From Schistocerca nitens (taxonomy: Eukaryota > Arthropoda > Insecta > Orthoptera > Acrididae): a stretch of 64,000 nucleotides of DNA. The DNA lies in contig NC_064622.1 of the NCBI RefSeq assembly GCF_023898315.1, positions 78,192,387 to 78,256,386 of the forward strand. The letters run 5' to 3'. How positions within the stretch are numbered: the first letter of the stretch is position 1; each line of letters opens with the position of its first letter. Under the pieces are notes generated by a model. The model was not told where the DNA came from. It made no database searches and saw only the letters and a list, made by a program, of their open reading frames with translations. The position numbers were made by a program, and so were the translations under genes. This document shows, piece after piece, positions 44,967 to 56,111 of the stretch.

Positions 44967-45220
44967 TATAGTCATATTAGTTTCATTCCGAATCACCATG
45001 AATTGCGTGACAAGCATGTTTCTGTGGGTACACTTGCTGATAGTAAGTACACATGACATGTTCTTTCTCCAAACTGATCCGTTTGGCTGTTTGCGGGGAA
45101 GAATGCAAATTCGGTTAGCAGAGACTCGTTTAATTTTTGTTTTATTTACTTACTTTTTATTTTGAGGAAGGGGTGCGCAGATTTTCAGCACTGCCTCTCG
45201 CTGATTATATCCTTCGATCG

Positions 45221-45570
45221 TCCCTGCAGAAATGCACAGCACTCCGTCGTCAGGCCACGAATGGCCTCCCGGGACCATCCGACCGACGTGTCATCCTCCG
45301 AGGAGGATGCGGATAGGAGGGTCGTGGGGTCAGCACACCGCTCTCCCGGTCGTTATGATGGTATTCTTGACCGAAGCCGCTACTATTCGGTCGAGTAGCT
45401 CCTCAGTTGGCATCACGAGGCTGAGTGCACCCCGAAAAATGGCAACAGCGCATGGCGGCTGGATGGTCACCCATCCAAGTGCCAGCCACGCCCAACAGCG
45501 CTTAACTTCGGTGATCTCACGGGAACCGGTGTATCCACTGCGGCAAGGCAGTTGCCTCCCTGCAGAAATG
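45221..45570 (-). mobile_element. SINE3 with TSD
   Basis: The body is 45235-45556. The minus-strand 5S-like region (GATCACCGAAGTTAAGCGCT; CACTTGGATGGGTGACC) is the best-preserved 5S match in the window. A perfect 14-bp TSD TCCCTGCAGAAATG lies at 45221-45234 and 45557-45570. Confidence 0.92.
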
Positions 45571-47109
45571 ACAGAATGGTAATCCCGTTTTCTCAATAGA
45601 AAGTACGCGAGCCATCACTGAAGAAATAAGAACCGGAAGCGCCCGGTCCGGTGCAATAAAACGAAAATATACTGACCGATCAGGTTGTTCCGTAGCTCAT
45701 GGAATCCTAAATGAATGCTAGCTGTAGGGCACCACACATCGAATATGGAAATCAAAAAAGGAAGTAGAGGACCAAACCATATAAAAATACCGATGTGTTT
45801 TTCAGCCACATTAGGGAAAATGAAAGAGACACTACTATGCAGTAGGCTGAAACAGCATAGTAAATGAGTCAGCGTGAATGAATCTCGGTTCGAAATAACA
45901 AAAAGTAAATCCATGGAGAAAGCTAGTAAGTAGTTCAAAAGAAGAGTGCACGACTGGTGAAATAACAGGCAGAGCCACAGATTCTTATAGCCCCTGCTAG
46001 TCCGCCTTCATCTCTTGAGTGAAACAGATAGCAAGCCAAGAAGCCTCTATTTGTCCCTCCAAGACAGACTGATTTGTCCTTGGAGATATTTTCAAAAACA
46101 GTTAACTAAAGGATGTCCACAGAGCTCTGCATTTGGACCATAGTTCTGGGATATTAAACTGGAAACTCTATTATGGAAAATAAATCACTCCCATGAACTG
46201 CATACCCTGAAGATAGTAGTAATAACAGGACACTGTAGCTACAGGTCACAGGAAAAGTGCTGGGTTGTTATTGCAATGTTTTACACATACTGTTCAGAAA
46301 ACAAATTGAAAGTAGACTCAGTAAAACACTATGTGAGATGTTCCAAAGGACACTGCTGTCGACATAGGACTCGTATTAAGAATATGCCAGTAAAGTGCCA
46401 GTCTCATGAAATAACAAGAAAAAATATCCGCCGTAATATGTTATGCTGATTGTAGGTCAGACACAGTGAAAGACAAGTCCTACATAAAGCGCAGAGGCGC
46501 ACAGTGCTGGGGTTTGCAGCTGCATATACTGCCACGTGTGTGCAGAATCATTTCTTAATATGCGGAGGAAGCTCCTCGGATCTTTCGAGCAATGAGTAAA
46601 CTCCTTCGAGAAAATCACATCTCTGACAGGAGAACTGGGTTGCTGTTAGAGGACGAATACGTGTCTGTGAGTTCCTTTCCACTTAAGGGGCAAAGATTTT
46701 TCGAAGAAAAGATTTCAAATGATGTACGTTCTCCCCATAAAGGGGGTGATAAGTTTCTTACTGAAACTGGTTATTGCCTCATACAACTGAACACAAGAGG
46801 AAGAATTAACAGTGGGTCTGTCTATCGAGAACTTGGAACGCGCAGTGAAAATGGAAAAGATGTGGATTTTCATATAGCGAAAGCGAATTACCTACATCGC
46901 CCATCCCTCCTAAATTTCTTCAACACTGACGGCACAAGCGAACGCGTTAACTTCGGGCTGTGAGGGAAGATGGTGCTTGACAGCCGTATTCGACTGAGAC
47001 AGGGTTCAAATCCAACGTTCGTGATTCTTGTGCGGCTTCTAATAGCCAAGATCGTTGTTGTACAGTATTTATTCTGATGACCAATTTCAGCAGACTACGG
47101 TGCTATCAC
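45571..47109. other. No gene recognised
   Basis: A 123-codon plus frame (46592-46963) is the longest. It has no motif I recognise and no splice or promoter context. It could be chance or an exon fragment. Confidence 0.4.
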
Positions 47110-47211
47110 CAGATCTTCTGCAGTATATTTCAGTGAATCTGATCAAATGCGTATTATACCGTGTCATATGCATTTGATCAAGATTCATTGAAATGTTCTG
47201 CAGAAGGTCTG
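47110..47211. repeat. Hairpin, ~43-bp arms
   Basis: The left arm includes CTTCTGCAG, GAATCTGATCAAATGC; the right arm GCATTTGATCAAGATTC and CTGCAGAAG. A ~16-nt loop and few mismatches give one long stem of about 100 nt. Confidence 0.8.
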
Positions 47212-47470
47212 AGAAAGGCAATGTATTTTTCTGAAATAGATTATCACAATAAATTCTGTACTTCTGTTTGTGCACTGATTTAGATCAGGCCCTATGTTGA
47301 AACTGTCAAGCATATTTAAGTCTCTGATTTCATTCCCTGTTTGTAGAACATGGGCTGCTGTTAAAGACCCAATTTTTTACATTGTTTTCCATCCGTCCAT
47401 AATCTCTTAAGCTCAGCTGCCTCATCTTCCTCCAAGTAAGCTAGTATTACTACGGTACTCTATTAGCAGC

Positions 47471-47684
47471 TGACTCGCGAAGCCGGCCGTTGTGGCCGAG
47501 CAGTTCTAACCGCTTCAGTCCGGAACCGCGCGACCGCTACGGTCGCAGGTTCGAATCCTGCCTCGGGCGTGGATGTGTGTGATGTCCTTAGGTTAGTTAG
47601 GTTTAAGTAGTTCTAAGTTCTAGGGGACTGATTACCTCAGATCCCATAGTGCTCAGGGCCATTTGAACCATTTTGACTCGTGAA
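47471..47684 (+). mobile_element. SINE family A with TSD
   Basis: The body is 47482-47673. An 11-bp TSD TGACTCG(C/T)GAA lies at 47471-47481 and 47674-47684. The tail lacks the AGTTAAGTC segment (ACCTCAGATCCCATAG). Confidence 0.9.
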
Positions 47685-50049
47685 TGTTTTCTTTGATACG
47701 TATTTGGTCCGGACAGGTTTTTTAGATGTTCCTCGTCCTGAACGTGGAAATAAAAAAAATTAAAATAAAAACCTTACGCCGTATCTAGCAGCTAAATGAA
47801 TAGCATCTCCGTGACTCAACATTCCATATTCGCTATTAATATGGAGAGGCACCCACATGCCTTGCTCATACTGTGGCATCAAGCAGTCAGGCCTGCAAGA
47901 TGAGTGGTCTGCCAAGCGAGTGGATTCATTCTTATTTATCGAGTAACATGAACACTCGTACTTACAATTAAGTTACAAATTATCCTCCTGTATGAATAAT
48001 ACGCAACGGAAACGCATATCTGACTATCAGTAATTTACAGAACTCTGACTGTTCACTACGCACTGGCAATACGACATTTTCTTTTTGTCTTTTATTTAAC
48101 GGCTTTTATGAACACGTGGCCATCGCACTGAATATGAATGGCGCACACATTATAAATTCGGGACATATGACAACATACAATTCGAAGGAAAAGTCCACCA
48201 ATCTTTTTCTTTTCACTAACTTATTTATTCCGATAAATTCTATAACCTAAACACACAAATTCTATAACCTACAACAATAACACACGAGAAATTCCGCCCA
48301 GTGGGCATGGCTTAACATTGGTGATTCTCTACATTATGGTCTCGTAATTATTTAACGCTACAGTGCACTTTCTGGATAGGATGGTGGATCTTTTATTATA
48401 TCTCACACTTCGACTCTCACAATCATCATCACGAAACTATCCTCCAGACCGAGCGGTACCAAAGGAACACGCATAACCCACTACCTCTGCAACTACCTAG
48501 CTACTCTCCCATGCAAACCACACATACCCAAATTACATGACATACACCACACTACAACAAGGAATACAACACAATAAATAGTCACAACACTATCACTTTC
48601 AGCTTTCCCACTTCAATTAGTATTTATCCCGGTTTCACACGACACTGCCCCACTTCGTAATTCTACTTTCCTACTATGAACTCTGGAGATATATGCACGT
48701 CTTCCTGTGCAATGCAAGCCAAGTGGCGTTGCTGGATAGACGGCCGACTCACCTTGCTTCTCTCTCAGAGTTTGAATCTAGCATCACACGGAATCATATC
48801 ACGCAAAGTAATATTAAGAACATATTCATCACACACGCGAGTCCTCAACTGATACCATGGACGAGTACTTCTCTTTATCCTTTGTCTCATACACAGATTG
48901 AGACTCACACAGTACTCACCACGTGGAAGTACTCGTCTCTAATTTCAAGTCCTGCACACGCCATTCCTTAAATATTTCAACTTATGGTACACACGCTATT
49001 TCTTAAATATTTCAACTTATTGTACACACGCTAGTAATTCAGCTTAACTTAAGCACACGGAAGTATTTCAACTTATTGCTACACGTGGTTTCATTGTGAC
49101 CGTTGGTCACTTCCGAAGATTACTACAATCCCATTAATATTACCTGCCTGACATTTAATTCTCCCCACAAAATTTCCTGAAATAGAGAAATGATTATTTC
49201 AAACTACTCTTAAATATTCCACATGCATACCATGTCTCCACTCTCTTGTCTTTACGGAGCACAACTAAAACAGGTCTTAACAGCACAAGATCCAGCGGCA
49301 GAGTGCTGAAACATGGCCGTTCTCCAGGCCCTCTCGCACCTCTGCTGAAGTGGGGGAGCACCTTGCTACCGTATTGGTCAGCCACATTTTGGGCGCTCAA
49401 AGCTCAGGTAAATTTCATCTCTTTGGTCCCACCAAAGATGGCCAAAGGATCTTCTCAAAGATGATGATCTATCCACATTCACTATCTGCGGTTAGCAGAC
49501 GACCATACATTCATTCATTTCACAGATCTCACCAAACTGGATGTAGGGATTTATTTTGTGGGAGTGCACATGTGATCAATTAAATAAATAAATTGTCATT
49601 CTTTCCCACACTGGTATCCGGCTTCGCTGTATTAATTGAAATTGAGTTATTTTACAAAAAAAAGTGTTGTTCTGACAAAAATAATGAAGTATGTTGTACC
49701 TATTTTCAATGTCGGGCGGTACTGTACCCTTTCAATATCCTGAGTTCTGACTTTCTCACTGCCCATGTTTTATTAGCTTCAATGGAGATGGCATTTGCAA
49801 AATGTAGACGTAATTTAACAATCCTTCCTCAGTCATAGAATGTAATCACAGCACCTGTCTCTTACTGTCTATCTTTTTAGGTAAGCCATTTCGTAATAAC
49901 TCCGACTTTTACATATAAAGAGAAATGATAAAATATATGATAACCGTGGTTCGACTCAGTAACATGCAGCATAAGTAACACGGCATGGTCGACGGTTCCT
50001 CGCAGAATGCCCATGTAATCAGAGTGATATACAGTCCTATGTTGTCATT
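47685..50049. other. No gene recognised; AT-rich
   Basis: AT-rich. Contains a 35-bp tandem duplication (48958-49027). Motif-free short frames only. Confidence 0.45.
48958..49027 (+). repeat. Tandem duplication, 2 x 35 bp
   Basis: Two adjacent units share TTAAATATTTCAACTTAT and GTACAC with four or five differences. Confidence 0.8.
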
Positions 50050-51070
50050 CAGATCAGATATATCCGTGACAGACGCGATCTTTCAGATATCTCCACATCA
50101 AGATGTCACGTGGATTTCCGTCGGGGGATCTAGAAGGCCCACACATCTTGAAATTGCTTAGAGATGATGCGGTGGTTACCGAAGGTTTTTCGAACAAATC
50201 TTTATTCTGGCAAGCGACATTGGTGTCGCCCAATCTTGCATGAAAATAGTGCTGTGGACGCAGTTGCGTTCTGGCAAAGCTGGAGCCACGTGTTGCACAA
50301 GGAGGTCCTCATTACGTGCAGATGTCACTGGACAGCTAACAGGGCCGCCAGGTGAAATCTCCACGAGGAAAACATAGCGAGAATGAAGGAGCTCGTGAAA
50401 CCACACCACACAGTCACATGAGCTGAGTGCAGTTGACGTTTATCCACAACATGTGGCGACGTAGAACCCCATATGCGACAGTTCTGTGCATTCACTGCAC
50501 AGTGCGCAGTAAAATAAGCATCATCCGTCCAAAGAATATTCCCCGGCCACATGCCATCCACTTCCATGGCAAAGTCACGACATTGTAGCCTACCTAGGTT
50601 CAAAATGGTTCAAATGGCTCTGAGCACTATGGGGCTGAACATCTGTGGTCATCAGTCCCCTAGAACTTAGAACTACTTAAACCTAACTAACCTAAGGACA
50701 TGACACACATCCATGCCCGAGGCAGGATTCGAACCTGCGACCGTAGCAGTCGCGCGGTTCCGGACTGTAGTGCCTAGAACCGCTCGGCCACCACGGCCGG
50801 CAGCCTATCTGGGGGCTTCATTTGTAGCACATTCTGAATCTTGTAAGGATTCGAGAGTTAAATGCGTCACACGATCTTTTGAACTGGTTGATCGGGAGAG
50901 AGACAATTCCTACGACACAGCTCGAGCACTGGCTGCGCAATTTTGAGACATTAGCTGCACGGTCGGGTATAGCTGCAACATCTTCATCAGCAAGTGACAT
51001 GCGAATGGGCTGTCTCCCTCTCCCTGCTGTAACAACTAATTCACCGTTTCTTCAACTATCTTGATCATAT
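50050..51070 (-). pseudogene. Rosa-like mariner transposase relic, interrupted by a SINE
   Basis: The minus-strand pieces in order are: HPYRIQNVLQMKPPD, near 50810-50850; after the SINE, FAMEVDGMWPGNILWTDDAYF with the first catalytic Asp, near 50490-50590; FMQDWATPM with the second Asp; and SRSPDGNPRD with the third, near 50080-50130. The SINE at 50598-50801 splits the coding region. It is related to, but distinct from, the intact element at 26689. Confidence 0.75.
50586..50813 (-). mobile_element. SINE family A with TSD
   Basis: The body is 50598-50801. A 12-bp near-perfect TSD AGCCTA(C/T)CT(A/G)GG (approximately 50586-50597, 50802-50813) falls within the mariner relic. Confidence 0.85.
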
Positions 51071-51332
51071 TCTTCAGCCTATATATATTGACAAGGGGCC
51101 TCTTCGCAGCTCTTTTTGTCGTTGATATTTCCACAATGCTGCGCTGCTATTGGTGCCGTTCTGAAAACAGAACTTTATCAGCAGTGCAAGGTCTTCCTTC
51201 TCAGTAGTCACTGCGCTTCGGGTGGAAATATTTATACCAAAACTCATTTCACAAATGAAATCATCATGTGTCGCCAATCGACAAACGGCGTACTGACGTC
51301 AAAACGCAAAACATTTTACATTCTGGCTGCTC

Positions 51333-51564
51333 ACAGTGAGTGGTTCAAAAAAATGGTTCAAATGGCTCTGAGCACTATGGGACTCAACTGCTGTGGTCAT
51401 AAGTCCCCTAGAACTTAGAACTACTTAAACCTAACTAACCTAAGGACATCACACACATCCATGCCCGAGGCAGGATTCGAACCTGCGACCGTAGCAGCCG
51501 CACGGTTCCGGACTGCGCGCCTAGAACCGCGAGACCTCCGCGGCCGGCCAGTGAGTGGTTCAAA
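51333..51564 (-). mobile_element. SINE family A inserted into another SINE A, with TSD
   Basis: The body is 51349-51548. A perfect 16-bp TSD CAGTGAGTGGTTCAAA (51333-51348, 51549-51564) includes the first bases of the SINE tail at 51559. This copy therefore landed in the tail of the older copy. Confidence 0.9.
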
Positions 51565-51737
51565 TGGCTCTAAGCACTATGGGACTTAAAATCTGTGGTC
51601 ATCAATCCCCTAGATTTAGAACTACTTAAACCTAACTAACCTAAGGACACCACACACATCCATGCCCGAGGCAGGATTCGTACCTGCGACCATAGCAGCA
51701 GCGCGGTTCCGGACTGAAGCGTCTAGAACCGCTCGGT
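51557..51737 (-). mobile_element. SINE family A, older, 5'-truncated
   Basis: The minus-strand family-A copy ends before the A-box start (CCGCTCGG). It is the target of the copy just to its left. The B box is mutated (GGTACGAATCC). Confidence 0.85.
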
Positions 51738-52959
51738 AGCAAACATAGAACTATTATTTTTATCAGCATACTCGGCGAGTGAACCTGTTAGTGAACATTA
51801 TGTTTCAGCATTCTGCCATGTGTACAGCCCGCACTGCAGGACTCGGAGCACTGTCGGTTTAACTATAACCACCTGGTTACTTTCAGCACGAAAATGCACC
51901 ACTGCACCGTTACCGAATTGTTTCGGAATGGTTTGACGAACGCGACCTAAACGTAAATAAACGCTGCCATATGGCACCATGTTGAGCTCCCTTTGCCACG
52001 CACTTGACGGTGGTTTTTAGATTACATACGTATATGCATATGTAGATATCGTTGGCAAATTTACGGGATGTTGGAATACGTCTCAGTAGCGATTGATCGA
52101 TTTTGTGGCGAGTTTATAGCTACGCTGTCGAGTCTTTTGTGCGACGTACTTGTAGCACTGTGAGGGCTGACGGGAGCAACTACAGTCATGTGATAATCGG
52201 CCGTCACACGGAACCATAATCCGACCACGGACGGCGCTTTGACCCACTTGTGAGGAGCGCATCACCTCTCCTGGCGACCGGCGTAACCGACCGGGCAGGA
52301 GGCAGCCAGGAGCCGCGCTCCATTGTGGGCCGGTTTGTTTGGGCAGGTAGCGGGCCCGTGCATTGTGCGAGCACCGCCTAATCTGTGCAAATTGCCCCGG
52401 ACCCGGCGCACGGCGCCCATTGAACTCGCCCGATAGCGCGCGGCGCGGGCTTCGACGGGTCGCTGACACCCCCTCCCGTCCTCTCGAAAGGGTAGGCAGG
52501 CGTCTCGGGCAGAGGCGAATTCTCCAGTGATCTGGAATAATTCCGGCTACCAGGTCGGCCCGCCAACGGCAGGAAAATCGCAGGCATCTTCATTATTATT
52601 CGCCTGCTCACGTCATCTATGAGAACACGTCGTTCACAGTAAGCTGCCAATGTACTATAGACTTTCTCACAAGCTAATGTTAAAACCACAAACCGTCACA
52701 ACCAGCTAGCACAGAGACTGAGTGTAGGGTGATTCGAAAGGCTAAGCGTAAATCGTAGGAGCCGACATGGAACTGACATGTAACAACTTCCGACCAGAAA
52801 TCTGAATTTGATTAAAGTCTCTCTGGCTGAACTACCTCGTCATCTTATAGACGGATACAACGCTAAAACACCATAATGTCTGACGTTTCGGCCGACTTGC
52901 TAAGGCAACTGGGGAGTGGATGTTTTAGTGTACTACGTTTCTAAAGGTGTCATGCATCC
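51738..52959. other. No gene recognised; GC-rich pocket 52240-52520
   Basis: A roughly 280-bp CpG-rich pocket has open frames on the minus strand (52083-52469, 52378-52689) with no recognisable motif. It could be a small CpG island. Confidence 0.35.
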
Positions 52960-53227
52960 ACCTTGCTGAGAAGAATAATATTCAGAACATGGAAAAGAAA
53001 ACTGAGTATCTGTCAGATGACGATCAGTTTCGCTTTAGGACAAGCAAAGGCACCAGAGAGGCCTTTCGGACGTTGCGGTTAATAATGGAAGCAAGGCTGA
53101 AGAAAAATCGAGAGATATTCGAGAGGCTTATAGACCCGGAAAACGCGATCGACAAAGTAAAATGATGCAACATGTTTGAAATTCAGAGGGAAATAGGAGT
53201 AAGCTACAGGGAGAGACGGGTAATATA
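52960..53227 (+). pseudogene. RTE LINE fragment (left of mariner)
   Basis: The reading DDQFRFRTSKGTREAF aligns with the RTE element at 62177 (EDQFGFRRNTGTREAI). It continues through a decayed catalytic box (LIDPENAIDKV, normally VDLEKAFDNV) to GVSYRERRVIYE. It resumes past the mariner at 54567 for about 30 bp. Frames are broken. The final ~53 bp (53175-53227) recur at 58745. Confidence 0.8.
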
Positions 53228-54564
53228 CGAGGGCGGTTCAGAAAGTAACCTCCGATTGGTCACAGTGCGGGTTGTGGGGGGGAGTAGCGACGCCATCTGT
53301 GCGTTCACGCACTCAACAGGTCAGTCGGCATCAAGCCGTGGTCGAGTGAACGTCGTACCTGCGCTAGTTTAGTTTTTGTGGCAGTTTGAAATGTGTGCTG
53401 CAATAGAAAAACCCCGCCAAATGTGAAGTGCGTGCTGTCATAAGATTTTTTACAGCCAAAGGATATTCTGCAGCAGCTATTCATCGTGAGCTTTGTGCCG
53501 TGTACGGACCAAGAGTTATGAGTGAAGGAGTTGTCCGTGAATGGGTACGTTTATTTAAAAGTGGACGAGAAAACGTTCATGATGAAGAGAGGAGTGGTAG
53601 ACCATCATTGGTGACTGACGAACTCGTTCAGACAGTTGATGTAAAAGTTCGTGAAAATCGACGTTTCTCAATGTCGGAGTTGTCTACTGGTTTTCCAAAG
53701 ATTTCTAAGACTCTCTTGTACGAGATAGTGACAGCAAGATTGGGTTACCGTAAGTTCTGTGCACGATGGGTGCCCAAAATTCTTACCGACCACCACAAAA
53801 CTCAAAGAATGGCCTCTGCATTAGACTTTCTGTCACGTTATGAGGACGAAGGAGAACCATTGTTAAACAGAATCGTGACCGGTGACGAAACCTGGATTAA
53901 GTACGTGAACCCTGAGACAAAAGAACAATCAAAGATGTGGGCACATTCAACTTCGCCTACCAAACCAAGAAAAGCCTCGCAAGATTTTTCTGCCAGAAAA
54001 CTGATGGCAACGGTGTTTTGGGATGCCAAAGGGGTGTTGTTGGTTGAATTCATGGAACGTAGTACGACCATTAATCAAGACGTGTACTGTGAAACAATAA
54101 AAAAGTTACGACGGGCTATACAGAACAAACGCCGTGGTATGCTGACTTCCGGTATCGTTTTTTTGCACGATAACGCCCGTCCTCACTCTGCTCGCAGAAC
54201 AACGGCCCTTCTTGAGTCCTTCAAGTGGGACGTTATCAACCATCCACCTTACAGCCCAGACCTGGCACCAAGTGATTATCACCTCTTCATGCATTTGAAG
54301 AAATGGCTCGGGTCACAGCGGTTTGATGACGACGAAGAGCTCAAAGATGCGGTCACAGGCTGGCTCCAGGCACAAGCGGGTGATTTTTATGCAGAAGGAA
54401 TTTCAAAGCTTGTGAAGAAATACGATAAGTGCCTCAATCGCTATGGAGACTATGTAGAAAAATAGTGCAAAGATGTAGTTGTAAGATGTATATATTAAAA
54501 TATTTTTATTTAACTTGGTGTATTTTTTTAAATCAACCGGAGGTTACTTTCTGAACGGCCCTCG
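53228..54564 (+). mobile_element. Mariner transposon, complete
   Basis: The ends are CGAGGGCGGTTCAGAAAGTA and, inward from the right, CGAGGGCCGTTCAGAAAGTA (one mismatch in the first 27). TA duplications lie at 53226-53227 and 54565-54566. It is inserted in an RTE fragment. The duplicated block at 58745 lacks it and carries a 4-bp remnant at the same site. Confidence 0.95.
53391..54465 (+). pseudogene. Mariner transposase, intact but for one base near the start
   Basis: An ATG at 53391 opens the expected N-terminus, but one extra C in the CCCC run (about 53411-53414) shifts it to a stop. From 53428 the frame is open for 345 codons. It has two helix-turn-helix segments, the WVPKILTDHH linker motif, and the catalytic Asp residues in TGDETW, HDNARPH and YSPDLAPSDYHLF. 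The last two are 34 residues apart: canonical DD34D. A single-base change is the only lesion I see, so this is a recently disabled copy, or active if initiation from a downstream start occurs. Confidence 0.88.
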
Positions 54565-54595
54565 TACAATACGTACAAGAAATCCGGAAATTTGT

Positions 54596-54758
54596 GGTAA
54601 GTTCCAATGGGACTAAACTGTTGAGGTCATTGGTACCTAGGCTTACACACTACTTAATCTAAAACTAACTAACGCTAAAGACAACACACATCCATGCCCG
54701 AGGGAGGACTCGAACCTCCGATGGTAAGTGCCGCACGAACCGTGGCAAGGCGCCTGGT
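54596..54758 (-). mobile_element. SINE family B, interrupted by SINE A
   Basis: A minus-strand family-B tail and B box (GGTTCGAGTCC). The 5' head is cut at AAGGCGCCTG by the SINE A that follows. The same nested pair recurs at 58836-59193. Confidence 0.85.
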
Positions 54759-54890
54759 GCCGGCTGGAGTGGCCGTGCGGTTCTAGGCGCCACAGTCTGC
54801 AACCGCGCGACCGCTACGGTCGCAGGTTCGAATCCCGCCTCGGGCATGGATGTATGTAATGTCCTTAGGTTAGTTAGGTTTACGTAGATT
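54759..54890 (+). mobile_element. SINE family A, 3'-truncated
   Basis: The head (GGAGTGGCCGTGCGG; GGTTCGAATCC) is present; the tail stops after TTAGGTTAGTTAGGTTTA. It is nested in SINE B. Confidence 0.85.
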
Positions 54891-55127
54891 TAATAAGCGA
54901 CGAACTTCAGTAAGTCATGTTTTGACAAAACAATATAAGACTTTGTGACATACTAACAAGGAGACGGAACGACCGTGGGGTCGGGGATTTGTCCGCAATT
55001 TTGTGTGGTGAGAGAGGACCCCTAACACCTCACGTGGTTAAAATATTAGGACGCACTGCCCGGAAAATCCCGGGAAAAATCGATCCAAAGTTTCTTAGCT
55101 GCCTTATAAAATGTTAGTAGACTGCCG

Positions 55128-55202
55128 AGCCGCCGTCTGGCCTCGGTGTATAGGGCTCAGATTCTTACGCCAGAGGTCTTGTGTTCGATTCCTCCTCTGG
55201 CA
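55128..55202 (+). other. tRNA-like module in left arm of F2
   Basis: GCCGTCTGGCCTCGGTGTAT ... GTGTTCGATTCCTCCTCTGGC: a B box with a 3' half, and a degenerate A box. Confidence 0.55.
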
Positions 55203-55678
55203 CTTTGTTTTTTCTTCTGTTTCATTTTCTTTGGTTATTCCACCAATTATTCAGAAAGTTTCCCAAACCTACATTATCTTTAACAAATTAGTTACATTAT
55301 TGAATAAAAATTATTTTCTTTTTGTCCAACAACACAATGCATGGCGGTGGGTTTTCCATTTTTCATTGCAAAGTTTATGAGGAGCAACATTGCCTTTTTA
55401 ATCAGAATAACAAAGTCGCTTGGGAAACATTCAATTTTTATACATATAATAATTATAAACAAGAACTGCAGTGGTAATTATCGTAAAAACAAAAAAGCAA
55501 TAATTTTTGCGACATCTTGCGCAACATATATAAAAGCGGATTTTTTACAATCACAGGGCGTTTGCAATAAATCTGTACAAAAACATGCCGCATTAACATT
55601 TGCGAAAATGTTTTGAGTTTCTGACAATTTTAAGGCAAACCAGGCATATTAAATTATGTCTCGGAATATTGGTGACGA

Positions 55679-55992
55679 TAATTGATGGTGAATTATAGAA
55701 TGAATTTTTATAAATCTTCCCGGGAGTTAATTTCACGATTCTCCTGTAACAATACGCTGCAATTTTGCAAGCAACAGAAGAAAAAAAAGTGCTGGAGGAG
55801 GAATCGAACACGAGACCTCTGGCGTAAGAATCTGATAATTGATGGTGAATTATAGAATGAATTTTTATAAATCTTCCCGGGAGTTAATTTCACGATTCTC
55901 CTGTAACAATGCGCTGCAATTTTGCAAGCAACAGAAGAAAAAAAAGTGCCGGAGGAGGAATAGAACCCGAGATCTCTGGCGTAAGGGTCCGA
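55679..55992 (+). repeat. Tandem duplication, 2 x 157 bp
   Basis: Units at 55679-55835 and 55836-55992 both contain ATTGATGGTGAATTATAGAA and TTCCCGGGAGTTAATTTCAC, and include the B-box half of the tRNA-like module. They differ mainly near the right end. They lie inside element F2. Confidence 0.88.
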
Positions 55993-56022
55993 GCGCTAGC
56001 CATGTAGGCCAGACGGCGGCAC
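55948..56022 (-). other. tRNA-like module in right arm of F2
   Basis: The minus strand reads TGGCCTACATGGCTAGCG (good A box) and GGGTTCTATTCC (good B box) in tRNA spacing, then CCTCCGGCAC, which can pair with the start GTGCCGCC. It is the best-formed tRNA-like module of the two families. Confidence 0.65.
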
Positions 56023-56111
56023 GACAATGGACTAACATTTTATGCTCATAAGGCACCTAAGAAACTTTGGATTGATTTTTCTCGGAATTTTCCGAGTAGT
56101 GCGTCCTAATA

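Noticed and set aside
46592-46963. 123-codon plus frame as a host gene
   Set aside because: No motif, no homologue I recognise, no splice or promoter context; length is within chance for a 64-kb window.
48958-49027. Possible CRISPR array or satellite
   Set aside because: Only two adjacent 35-bp units with no spacers; a simple tandem duplication in a eukaryotic repeat-rich region.
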